From Staphylococcus debuckii (GTDB lineage Bacteria; Bacillota; Bacilli; Staphylococcales; Staphylococcaceae), in the NCBI RefSeq assembly GCF_003718735.1, contig NZ_CP033460.1:2046001-2110000 (forward strand): DNA of 64,000 bases. Reading direction: 5' to 3'. Positions 56,946-64,000 of this stretch are shown here, piece after piece (position 1 is the first letter of the stretch; the number at the start of each line of letters is the position of its first letter). The notes beneath the pieces are model-generated. The model made no database searches, was not told where the DNA came from, and was given only the letters and a program-made list of their open reading frames with translations. Both the position numbers and the translations under genes were made by a program.

Positions 56946-57608
56946 TTAATAATCTGAATCAGACTCTAGTCCTTGAATAATTTGTATTCCTGCACTTGCG
57001 CCTACACGCGTTGCACCTGCATCTAACATAGCTTTGAAATCTTCTAAGTTGCGTACGCCGCCAGAAGCTTTAACTTCTAAACTATCTCCTACTGTTTCTT
57101 TCATTAATTTCACATCTTCAACAGTGGCGCCGCCTCCTGCAAAACCAGTAGACGTTTTAACAAAGTCTGCTCCAACTGCTTTACTGATTTCTGAAGCTTT
57201 TACTTTTTCTTCATCCGTTAATAGTACTGTTTCAATAATAACTTTAACTGTATGGTCACCAGCAGCTTTAACGACCGCTTCAATATCTGCTTGTACTTCA
57301 TCATAGCGTTGATCTTTTAAAGCTCCGATATTAATTACCATATCTAATTCATCCGCACCATTTTTTACAGCATCTTCCACTTCAAATGCTTTGGTTGCAG
57401 TAGTATTTGCACCTAAAGGGAAACCAATAACAGTACATACCATCACATCTGAATCTTTTAATGCTTCAGCTGCATGTTTAACGTATGTGGGATTGATACA
57501 AACTGATTTAAACTCATATTGCTTAGCTTCTTCAATTAACTTATCAATTTGTTCAAGTGTTGTATCTGGTTTTAATAAGGTATGATCAATATATTTTGCA
57601 TAGTCCAT
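56946..57608 (-). CDS. deoC: Deoxyribose-phosphate aldolase
   Basis: Splits deoxyribose 5-phosphate into acetaldehyde and glyceraldehyde 3-phosphate. A 220-residue TIM barrel with [10 protein letters not shown] near 8-17, KVIIET with one active Lys, and the Schiff-base Lys in [23 protein letters not shown] precedes the ATG. Divergent from deoD; no pyrimidine phosphorylase gene lies beside it here. Confidence 0.95.
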   Translation of the reverse strand: MDYAKYIDHTLLKPDTTLEQIDKLIEEAKQYEFKSVCINPTYVKHAAEALKDSDVMVCTVIGFPLGANTTATKAFEVEDAVKNGADELDMVINIGALKDQRYDEVQADIEAVVKAAGDHTVKVIIETVLLTDEEKVKASEISKAVGADFVKTSTGFAGGGATVEDVKLMKETVGDSLEVKASGGVRNLEDFKAMLDAGATRVGASAGIQIIQGLESDSDY

Positions 57609-57836
57609 GCCCGGGTTCCTCCAATTTTTAATCTGTTTATTTCAATTCATTTTATCGTCTTGCAATCTATTTTACCAAATATTTCACCCTACTAAAATAT
57701 AACAATTTATACTGACGGAAATTTACAATATTTTTACCAGTTTATCACATTTAAACGTTGATATTCTCGCAAATTAAGCGTCGTCGTGTTATCTTTAATT
57801 TAAATATTCTATTTGACGAAGGAGCGAAAAAAATTT

Positions 57837-58544
57837 ATGACACAAGGTACACCACATATTCAACCAAATGGTGCCAAAATAGCAAAAACTGTATTAATGC
57901 CAGGTGATCCACTGCGTGCCAAATACATTGCTGATAACTATTTAGAAGATGTTGTTCAATTCAACGAAGTACGTAACATGTTCGGCTATACTGGAACCTA
58001 CAAAGGAAAAGAAGTTTCAGTTATGGGTTCAGGAATGGGTATTCCTAGTATCGGAATTTATTCGTATGAACTCTACAACACATTTGATGTAGATACAATT
58101 ATTCGTGTAGGTTCTTGCGGTGCTTTACAAGAAGATGTGAACTTATACGACATTATTATCGCACAAGGTGCTTCTACTAATTCAAGTTACGTGGATCAAT
58201 ATAATATTCCTGGACATTTTGCTCCGCTCGGTGATTTTGATTTAATGGTGCAGGCAAAGAAAGCTGCTGATGAGTTAGGTGCCACAACACATGTCGGCAA
58301 CGTTCTCTCTTCAGATACCTTCTATAATGCCGACCCTACTTTTAATGACCAATGGCACCGTATGGGGATTTTAGGTATCGAAATGGAATCAGCTGGTCTT
58401 TATTTAAATGCAACTTATGCAGGCAAAAAAGCATTGGGTATCTTTACTGTCAGTGACCACATTTTACGTGATGAAGCAACTACTGCTGAAGAACGTCAAA
58501 ATTCTTTCACTCAAATGATGGAAATCGCACTAGAAATTGCATAA
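57837..58544 (+). CDS. deoD: Purine-nucleoside phosphorylase DeoD
   Basis: Phosphorolysis of purine (deoxy)nucleosides, hexameric DeoD type. 235 residues with MPGDPLRAKYIADNYL near 22-37, GSGMGIPSIGIY, RVGSCGAL and EMESAGLY. ATG at 57837 has GAAGGAG upstream and gives the family start MTQGTPHIQPNG. Feeds deoxyribose 1-phosphate toward the pathway served by deoC. Confidence 0.95.
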   Translation: MTQGTPHIQPNGAKIAKTVLMPGDPLRAKYIADNYLEDVVQFNEVRNMFGYTGTYKGKEVSVMGSGMGIPSIGIYSYELYNTFDVDTIIRVGSCGALQEDVNLYDIIIAQGASTNSSYVDQYNIPGHFAPLGDFDLMVQAKKAADELGATTHVGNVLSSDTFYNADPTFNDQWHRMGILGIEMESAGLYLNATYAGKKALGIFTVSDHILRDEATTAEERQNSFTQMMEIALEIA

Positions 58545-58560
58545 GAGGTAGTAGTAGACA

Positions 58561-58594
58561 AGGGGCCGTGACAAATTAATGTCACGGCCCCTTA
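58561..58594. terminator. Terminator between deoD and the carboxypeptidase gene
   Basis: AAGGGGCCGTGACA (58561-58574) pairs perfectly with TGTCACGGCCCCTT (58581-58594); usable from both sides. Confidence 0.88.
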
Positions 58595-58610
58595 TTTCTA
58601 TATAATATAT

Positions 58611-59288
58611 TTATTTTTCATAACCATAATCCAAATACTCTTCTAAAGTTAATTTTTGTGCGTGTATCTTTTTCGCATCCTTTTTGCCGACATATCTAAA
58701 ATGCCAAGGTTCATATTGGTAACCCGTTATTTTTTCTTTTCCCTTAGGGTATCTTAATATAAATCCATATTTGTAGGCGTTGTCAGCTAACCATTTGCCT
58801 TCACGGGTTTGACCAAATGCTTCTTTAAAATCTGCATCAGAAGGATTTGTACCGACGTCGAAAGCTAAGCCAGTTTGGTGTTCAGATGTTCCGGGTGCTG
58901 CACTATACTTATCCGCTGCCGCTTTACCATCACGTTGTACATAGCTGTTGTAAAGTTGTGTTTGTTCAGCGTAAGATCTGAATCCGCTTCTATATATAAT
59001 ATTCAACCCTTGTTTTCTGCCATCTTCAATCATTTTGTTTAATTGTGTTCTAGCAACAGCGTCTTCACCTTTGTTATACGCTTTAGAAATAGGCACTTTC
59101 TTATTAACTAAGATTAAATTATCAACCTTAGTAACACCATTTTCCTTTTTAATTTGATGTTTTTGTTTATTATTTTGTTCTGTATGTATAGCATTTTCCT
59201 TTTTAGACGCTTTTTCTCCTTCACTCTTTTCTCCACACGCAGTTAAGGTTACTGTAGCTGCAAGAATAACTCCTAAATATTTTTTCAT
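58611..59288 (-). CDS. D-alanyl-D-alanine carboxypeptidase lipoprotein (LdcB/VanY type, peptidase M15B)
   Basis: Zinc peptidase that trims stem peptides outside the cell. 225 residues: lipoprotein signal with lipobox LTAC (Cys18), a charged Lys/Glu-rich linker, then the M15 domain with SGFRSYAEQTQLYNSYV, SEHQTGLAFDVG (zinc His and Asp) and EPWHFRYVG (catalytic Glu, zinc His). Whether it acts on D,D or L,D bonds cannot be told. Single gene sharing a terminator with deoD. Confidence 0.87.
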   Translation of the reverse strand: MKKYLGVILAATVTLTACGEKSEGEKASKKENAIHTEQNNKQKHQIKKENGVTKVDNLILVNKKVPISKAYNKGEDAVARTQLNKMIEDGRKQGLNIIYRSGFRSYAEQTQLYNSYVQRDGKAAADKYSAAPGTSEHQTGLAFDVGTNPSDADFKEAFGQTREGKWLADNAYKYGFILRYPKGKEKITGYQYEPWHFRYVGKKDAKKIHAQKLTLEEYLDYGYEK

Positions 59289-59390
59289 ACCTCTATCTCC
59301 CTATGTTTTAATATTATAGTTGCTTCAAACTTATTATACTAAACATAGTATGATAATCAATTCTTGTTCTAAAATTTAAATCTGTGTATA

Positions 59391-59420
59391 CAAAAAACTC
59401 CTACTTAGCAAGCAGGAGTT
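59391..59420 (-). terminator. Terminator of dps
   Basis: AACTCCTACTT and AAGCAGGAGTT arms with one mismatch around AGC, followed by TTTTTTG on the minus strand. Confidence 0.87.
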
Positions 59421-59456
59421 CTTTAATATGCCCAATTATCAATCGCTTATGAACGA

Positions 59457-59903
59457 CTATTTACCTAGGAATGATTGGAACATCCAGTTATGTTTGTCAA
59501 CTGATGTTTGTAATGCAATTAACATATCTTGAGATACGTCATCTTCAGCGTCGCCAGCTACTTCAATTGCTTTTTCTAATTGGTCAGAAATATTACTGAA
59601 GTCTTTAGAAATGGCATTGACCATATCTTCTGCTGAGCCTTCTGATTCAGCTTCATCAACGATAGCTACATCTAAGCTTTTTTTCATTGTGGCAATTGGT
59701 GCACCGCCGATAGCTAAAATACGTTCAGCTAATTCGTCAATTGTTTCACTTGCTTCGTTGTATAATTCTTCAAATTTAACGTGTAGAGAGAAGAAATGAG
59801 GTCCTTTTACGAACCAGTGGAAGTTATGAATTTTAGTATATAATACTGTCCAGTTTGCTACTTGTTCATTTAACACATCTACTACATCTTGTTTGTTTGC
59901 CAT
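59457..59903 (-). CDS. dps: Dps-family ferritin-like protein (MrgA)
   Basis: Dodecameric iron-storing protein that shields DNA from peroxide. 148 residues with the ferroxidase-site region KIHNFHWFVKGPHFFSLHVKFEELYNE near 24-50 and DELAERILAIGGAP. AAAGGAG precedes the ATG. A PerR-like box 42-56 bases upstream suggests peroxide and iron control. Confidence 0.94.
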   Translation of the reverse strand: MANKQDVVDVLNEQVANWTVLYTKIHNFHWFVKGPHFFSLHVKFEELYNEASETIDELAERILAIGGAPIATMKKSLDVAIVDEAESEGSAEDMVNAISKDFSNISDQLEKAIEVAGDAEDDVSQDMLIALQTSVDKHNWMFQSFLGK

Positions 59904-59944
59904 AAAAATAATCGCTCCTTTAAGTTGTTGTTGCTCCTTCTTTG

Positions 59945-59959
59945 TAATAACTATTATAT
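59945..59959 (-). promoter_or_regulatory. PerR-box candidate upstream of dps
   Basis: TAATAACTATTATAT matches 12 of 15 positions of the PerR consensus TTATAATTATTATAA. Dps/MrgA is a known PerR target in staphylococci. Confidence 0.6.
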
Positions 59960-60239
59960 AATAATCATTACAATCTGTAAAGCCTATTTCGTTCTTAGAT
60001 TAAAATAATTCTAAATAAGCATCCGTTGATTCTTGTTCTTTCCCACGATTATAATATACCCTGTTTTTTATAGCATATTCAATTTAAAATCACTCGTATA
60101 GTGTGCTCTGATTGTATGGTCTCTTTTCGACAGATTTAATCGTTAAATCTGATAATTATTATTTCACTTCAATTGCTATTCTCAATTAATTCTCAAAAGA
60201 ACACCTTTCAAAAGGTTTTTTTACCTTATTAGAGCAGCC
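59960..60239. other. Gap between dps and the DCC-family gene
   Basis: No open frame accepted. Contains a perfect 9-bp inverted repeat CAGATTTAA-TCG-TTAAATCTG at 60131-60151, and near 60209-60222 a short ACCTTT/AAGGT hairpin with a T-run that may end the DCC gene transcript or one on the plus strand. Confidence 0.45.
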
Positions 60240-60635
60240 TCAATTTTGATCCTCATCTATAAAGAAAGATTTTTCATACTCATTAGGTTGTTGCCACTCT
60301 GCATGCCACATTTTATCGCGATTATTTGCAAATAAGTCATAACCGAAATTACGTAGTGGTTTTGGTACTAAAGTTAATAAAATTCCCATCCACTTATCTT
60401 GAGTTAAGGACATCAATAATTTTGCAATTGCAGTGGATTTAAAGTATAAATGCTCACCTTCTTGCAATACTACTGTGTTCATATCTAATATTCCAGGATG
60501 TTTACGTTCTAATTCTTGACCAGCGGGTCCTTTCAACGTCGCAAATTGATAACTTGGTGATAAACCATGTCTGATTAACCAAATTGCGTAGTTGTAACAA
60601 TAAACACAATTCGCATCATAATAAATAATCGGCAT
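60240..60635 (-). CDS. DCC-family thiol-disulfide oxidoreductase-like protein (DUF393)
   Basis: A 131-residue protein opening MPIIYYDANCVYCYNYAIWL; the D-x-x-C-x-x-C motif (Asp7, Cys10, Cys13) defines the DCC family of thioredoxin-like proteins. TAIAKLLMSL near 63-72 and PKPLRNFGYDLFANNR further on are also family-typical. Physiological partner unknown. AAAGGAG precedes the ATG. It follows the EVE gene but is separated from it by a terminator. Confidence 0.86.
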   Translation of the reverse strand: MPIIYYDANCVYCYNYAIWLIRHGLSPSYQFATLKGPAGQELERKHPGILDMNTVVLQEGEHLYFKSTAIAKLLMSLTQDKWMGILLTLVPKPLRNFGYDLFANNRDKMWHAEWQQPNEYEKSFFIDEDQN

Positions 60636-60712
60636 CTTCTATCTCTCCTTTATTTCTTTTATAGTTTCAGTATATGTAATGCATACCCGTCAGAGCAATT
60701 TTTCAACACAAT

Positions 60713-60749
60713 AAAAAAAGATTGGCCGGCTACTATTTCCAGTCAATCT
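60713..60749 (-). terminator. Terminator of the EVE-domain gene
   Basis: AGATTGGCCGG (60719-60729) and CCAGTCAATCT (60739-60749) pair with two mismatches, followed by TTTTTTTATTG on the minus strand. Confidence 0.84.
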
Positions 60750-60755
60750 CACTGA

Positions 60756-62132
60756 TTAATCATGATTTACTTTTACAATACGTGCATATTTTAAGAATTG
60801 CTCAGAATATTTTTGTTTAATCTCTGCTAAATTATCATAAGTGACACCTATAATGTGCCAATTTGGATTAAAGTGATAAAATGAATCTTTTTTACGAGAC
60901 CATTTAATCATAGAACCATCACGATTATAGCGTGGCAAGGTCACTTCATAACCTTCTAATACGTTGATATAAGTTTGGAATATATCCGGATCAATACGAT
61001 TGAAGTTGTCAATTACCAAGTAACTGCGGTCTGTTTTCGGCATCAATTCAGTGATAAATCCTTCTCTGAAATACAGTGCACCTGCTTCATTCGGTAGATA
61101 CTTGCCATACAGCATATCTTCAGTAAAATCAGGATGTCCGCTTGTAATCACAGGATGCGCATTGGTTTTCTGCAATAAATTGTCTGCAGCTTTTAACCCT
61201 TCTGCGCGGTTCCGATCACTAATTACTAACAAAATAAAAGGCTTCAGCTCTTCATCTTTTTTATCAATCACAGCATCCTTTTCCACCGTCTCAAATTGAG
61301 ATTTCACGCCGTTATGTTCGCTCATTTCTAAAATAGCGTCAAATTGGGCTTGCGACATGCTGGCAATAGCTTGCTTGGCATTTTCTTGAAGATAATATAA
61401 ATTTTTCAAACGAGGATGCTTATTTAAAGTCGACAAACTGACTGGATTAATATCCTCATTATATTTCACTTCTATGGCTGTGCTATTTGTTCGGCCAGGT
61501 ATAGGCGGTAATTCCCTTAAGTGCTGTGTGACCTCGCCTAAACCAACTACTGAATAGTCTTGCTGGCGACTGTAAAAGACAATCTTGTCTCCGATTTCTA
61601 ATTGCGTGTAATAATGATAGCCATTTCGCTTAATGCCATTATAAGTATGTGTAAAGAGCGTATAAGTTTCTCCTGGCTCAAATTCTTTATTCTCTGCTAA
61701 AAAGAAATAGCGTGGGATTTGCGTATCACCTTTACCTAATTGTTCAATCAGTTCGAATTCTTCTGGAGTAATTTGATTAAATAACGTTTCCTTCATATTA
61801 TTAATACGGAATTCTAAAGCCTCGCTGCGCTTTAAATATTCTGTAGTAAGCGGTTTTAAGGCTTCTGTCAAACGGAACTGCACACGAATTTTATGTTGGG
61901 CTCCGGTTTGTACACTAATGATTTCACCGCTGCCTAATAATCCTGCATCTGTCTGGACTTGATAAAAAATTACTTTGTCGCCTGCTTTAGCTTTTTTAAA
62001 AGCACGAAAACCTTGTGTAGGGTTGAATTGAGCACCAGATTCAAATAAAGTAGTTTGCCCTACGAGTGGTTCATTATGATTCCAGCGATTGTAACCGCAA
62101 TTCAGCCAGAAATAATTTGTTTCTTCAGTCAT
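60756..62132 (-). CDS. Double EVE-domain protein with a degenerate McrB-like AAA+ end
   Basis: A 458-residue protein in three parts. Residues about 5-135 and 140-275 are two EVE/PUA-like domains; the paired motifs GDKVIFYQ (51-58) and GDKIVFYS (181-188), each followed by G-x-G-E, show an internal duplication. Residues about 295-455 follow the McrB GTPase order: SGHPDFTEDMLYGKYLP, YLVIDNFNRID (371-381, where McrB has IDEINR), VTLPRYN, and FNPNWHIIGVTY. The Walker A loop is missing; ILLVISDRNRAEGLKAAD stands in its place. EVE domains are known to bind modified bases, and McrB is the motor of type IV restriction, but no McrC nuclease gene is near. Function unknown. Confidence 0.72.
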   Translation of the reverse strand: MTEETNYFWLNCGYNRWNHNEPLVGQTTLFESGAQFNPTQGFRAFKKAKAGDKVIFYQVQTDAGLLGSGEIISVQTGAQHKIRVQFRLTEALKPLTTEYLKRSEALEFRINNMKETLFNQITPEEFELIEQLGKGDTQIPRYFFLAENKEFEPGETYTLFTHTYNGIKRNGYHYYTQLEIGDKIVFYSRQQDYSVVGLGEVTQHLRELPPIPGRTNSTAIEVKYNEDINPVSLSTLNKHPRLKNLYYLQENAKQAIASMSQAQFDAILEMSEHNGVKSQFETVEKDAVIDKKDEELKPFILLVISDRNRAEGLKAADNLLQKTNAHPVITSGHPDFTEDMLYGKYLPNEAGALYFREGFITELMPKTDRSYLVIDNFNRIDPDIFQTYINVLEGYEVTLPRYNRDGSMIKWSRKKDSFYHFNPNWHIIGVTYDNLAEIKQKYSEQFLKYARIVKVNHD

Positions 62133-62261
62133 ATCGATACGACTCCTTTAAAAATTCATTAAATGCAATAATTTTGATTCAGGCTGATTTTCCTTTTCTC
62201 TATTGCAAATTGCTATTCTAAACAGTTATACCAAATGATATACCATGTTACAACCCGTTTA

Positions 62262-62492
62262 TTACTTCGGCATCATGAATATAGCCAACAATGGCATTAA
62301 ATTGATTAATACGCCGCCGAGTGTCAACATACCGCTGATTTTCTTATCAGCAATTGTAGCCAGTGCACAAATCATACCTAATATCGCAAAGGCTGCTGGA
62401 ATCATTAAATTAGGATATTTAGGAAAATTCAAGAAGATACCTGCTCCTGATAATACACCGCATATCAAAGCTAAATATAAAAACTTACGCAT
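62262..62492 (-). CDS. Small hypothetical membrane protein
   Basis: Not recognised. 76 residues with three hydrophobic helices (about 4-22, 29-48, 55-74) and a short polar loop ADKKISG. GAGGTATG precedes the ATG. It starts 30 bp after the manA stop and is probably co-transcribed with it. Confidence 0.7.
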   Translation of the reverse strand: MRKFLYLALICGVLSGAGIFLNFPKYPNLMIPAAFAILGMICALATIADKKISGMLTLGGVLINLMPLLAIFMMPK

Positions 62493-62521
62493 TTGTCATA
62501 CCTCATTTTCTTTAACATCGA

Positions 62522-63460
62522 TTACACATAGGTGATCATAAGCGTAAAGTCACCTTTAAAGATGTTGTCTAAGTCTTCAGAAGTTAGAATAAAGCTCTTA
62601 CCTTTTTCTATTTCATAAATGTCTCCATCGGTTACCAATGTACCTTCTCCATCTAAGATAGTAACCAAACAGAATTCTCTAGGTTTCATGTAGTTGAGCG
62701 TACCTGTAATTTCCCACTTTACAACCGTGAAACTATCATTTGAAATATATTGTGTACGCTTATAATTTTCAATAATTTCAGTTTCCGGTATCACATTAGG
62801 ACTCTCGTCTCTTATCTCTACTACATCTTTTGCTTTTTCAATATGCATTTCACGTTGATTGCCTGACTCATCCGTTCGATTATAATCATAAATACGGTAC
62901 GTCACATCTGATGATTGTGTCACTTCATACACAGTGATTCCTTTCCCTATTGCATGCACAATTCCGTTTGGAACAAAGAAGAAATCTCCTGCTTTGACAG
63001 GAATATGTTTGAATAAGCCATGCGGTGCTTCTTCATCTAACGCTTCTATAAACTTATCTTTCGAATCCGTGTTCAAACCATAGATAATCTCTGCGTCCTC
63101 TTCCGCTTCGATAATATACCAGCATTCTTTTTTTCCATAATCTCCATTCTCATGCTCATAAGCATAGTTTGTATCAGGATGTACTTGTACAGATAAAGGC
63201 TCTTGCGCATCAATCATTTTAACCATTAAAGGAAATTGTGCACTTGGAAACTCTCCGAAAAGTTCTTTATGCTCTTTCCAAACGTGACTTAATGTCTCTC
63301 CAGCATAAATTCCGTTGGTGATGATACTGTCGCCATGTTGATGTGCAGAAATTGCCCAAATTTCCCCTACATCTTTTTCTGGCAGATGATAACCATATTT
63401 AGTCAAATGGTTGCTTCCCCAGATCCTTTCTTTAAAAATCGGTTCCAAAAACAACGGCAT
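62522..63460 (-). CDS. manA: Mannose-6-phosphate isomerase, class I
   Basis: Zinc enzyme that interconverts mannose 6-phosphate and fructose 6-phosphate. 312 residues, the short Firmicutes form: PIFKERIWGSNHL near 7-19, VQVHPDTNYAYEHE with metal His/Glu near 96-109, and FFVPNGIVHAIGKG near 165-178. GGAGGTGG precedes the ATG. A cre-like site lies 46-59 bases upstream, fitting carbon catabolite control. Confidence 0.94.
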   Translation of the reverse strand: MPLFLEPIFKERIWGSNHLTKYGYHLPEKDVGEIWAISAHQHGDSIITNGIYAGETLSHVWKEHKELFGEFPSAQFPLMVKMIDAQEPLSVQVHPDTNYAYEHENGDYGKKECWYIIEAEEDAEIIYGLNTDSKDKFIEALDEEAPHGLFKHIPVKAGDFFFVPNGIVHAIGKGITVYEVTQSSDVTYRIYDYNRTDESGNQREMHIEKAKDVVEIRDESPNVIPETEIIENYKRTQYISNDSFTVVKWEITGTLNYMKPREFCLVTILDGEGTLVTDGDIYEIEKGKSFILTSEDLDNIFKGDFTLMITYV

Positions 63461-63505
63461 GGAATATGTCCACCTCCATAAGTATTAATTAAATCATTTG
63501 TTTTA

Positions 63506-63519
63506 TGTAAACGTTATTA
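63506..63519. promoter_or_regulatory. CcpA (cre)-like site upstream of manA
   Basis: TGTAAACGTTATTA matches 13 of 14 positions of the cre consensus TGWAARCGYTWNCW and sits in the manA promoter region. Confidence 0.55.
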
Positions 63520-63760
63520 ATAAAATAGTTGTAATTAACCAGAACATGTTTTATCAAACGCGTTGCTTATGTACATGTTATCCTAAATATTATAACAATA
63601 TTTTGTTATTGAGGATAGTAAAGGTATAATATTTACGTTTTCGTTACGTAATTCTAACGGAAATGTTTTACAATTTCATTTTTGAATCTAATTTATATTT
63701 TTTTAGAGTGACAAGTAGAAATTTATCTTATTTTTTCTACAAAAAAAGAACGATTAGTGC

Positions 63761-63790
63761 TTGTACAAAGTAGATGGTACCCCTTATAAT
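63761..63790 (+). promoter_or_regulatory. Promoter of a candidate small RNA
   Basis: TTGTAC (63761-63766) and a perfect TATAAT (63785-63790) are 18 bases apart on the plus strand. No gene follows before a terminator about 105 bases later. Confidence 0.55.
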
Positions 63791-63796
63791 AGGAGT

Positions 63797-63932
63797 ATGT
63801 TAATAATTACTTAACATGTGTTACATATAAGGTAATGAATATGATTAATGTCTGTGAATAATTTAGTTATTCATATTGTTTAAAAAATTTGCGCAAAGAC
63901 CTGGACTACGGAAAAAGTTCAGGTCTTTTAAA
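63797..63932 (+). ncRNA. Candidate small RNA of about 135 nucleotides
   Basis: Defined by the promoter at 63761-63790 and the terminator at 63895-63928. Inside, TGAATAA and TTATTCA form a 7-bp hairpin near 63855-63873. It could also encode a six-residue peptide (MINVCE) behind AAGGT. No known RNA family was recognised; transcription is inference. Confidence 0.4.
63895..63931 (+). terminator. Terminator in the gap right of manA
   Basis: AAAGACCTGGACT (63895-63907) and AGTTCAGGTCTTT (63916-63928) pair with one mismatch, followed by TAAATTT. It belongs to no visible gene. Confidence 0.75.
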
Positions 63933-63950
63933 TTTGTTATCAATTTATAA

Positions 63951-64000
63951 ATAAAAACTCTCACTATCATTTACTTTAAAAAAGCTAATGATAGTAAGAG
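63951..64000 (-). terminator. Terminator of a gene beyond the right window edge
   Basis: CTCT-x-ACTATCATT and AATGATAGT-x-AGAG pair across the last 43 bases; the minus strand continues TTTTTATTTAT. It most likely ends a minus-strand gene located right of the window. Confidence 0.72.

Overview
The window is an AT-rich piece of a Staphylococcus chromosome. Protein lengths, motifs and gene order match the cshA–murF–ddl–rodA ... atp ... upp–glyA ... rho–murZ–fba–pyrG–rpoE ... luxS–deoC–deoD–dps–manA segment known from S. aureus. A cluster of three Sce-type secreted wall proteins suggests a species of the S. carnosus/simulans/condimenti type; that species call is inference. Most genes lie on the minus strand. 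I saw no rRNA, tRNA, prophage, insertion sequence or CRISPR array.

Layout. 1-5.6 kb: end-truncated cshA helicase, murF-ddl wall precursor ligases, divergent rodA and a tiny Lmo0850-type gene. 5.6-8.8 kb: copper cluster csoR-csoZ-copZ-copA with two near-identical CsoR-type operators. 8.9-12.6 kb: cardiolipin synthase, HD hydrolase, GNAT enzyme, YidC. 12.7-15.8 kb: tenA-thiD-thiM-thiE behind a TPP riboswitch with its own terminator. 15.9-18.5 kb: three Sce-type wall hydrolase genes, two with perfect WalR-type boxes. 19.1-22.5 kb: ssbB-like gene, ywpF, fabZ, epuA-like, murA, DUF1146. 22.7-29.5 kb: complete F1Fo ATP synthase operon atpIBEFHAGDC. 29.7-39.5 kb: mnaA, upp, glyA, ywlG, ptpB, tsaC/sua5, prmC, prfA, tdk, rpmE2, rho. 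39.8-47.7 kb: aldehyde dehydrogenase, HxlR-type regulator, second murA (murZ), fba, DUF2529, pyrG with a reiterative-transcription type leader, rpoE. 47.9-63.5 kb: more species-variable genes (double GNAT, VOC protein, coaW, DUF2750-like, M20/ATP-grasp fusion, luxS, FemA-like transferase, deoC/deoD, LdcB/VanY-like lipoprotein, dps, DCC protein, a double-EVE protein with an McrB-like end, manA).

Functional themes are wall synthesis (murF, ddl, rodA, two murA genes, mnaA, FemA-like, LdcB/VanY-like, Sce proteins), energy (atp), translation and RNA control (prfA, prmC, tsaC, rpmE2, rho, rpoE, cshA) and metal/redox stress (copper genes, dps, HxlR regulator). The points most worth a second look are the orphan EVE-EVE-McrB-like protein at 60.8-62.1 kb, the peptidase/ligase fusion beside luxS, a promoter-plus-terminator unit without a gene at 63.8-63.9 kb (candidate small RNA), two intergenic repeat families that both have a 41-bp period, and the long structured upp-mnaA gap. 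Start codons were moved from the longest open frame wherever a ribosome binding site decided otherwise.
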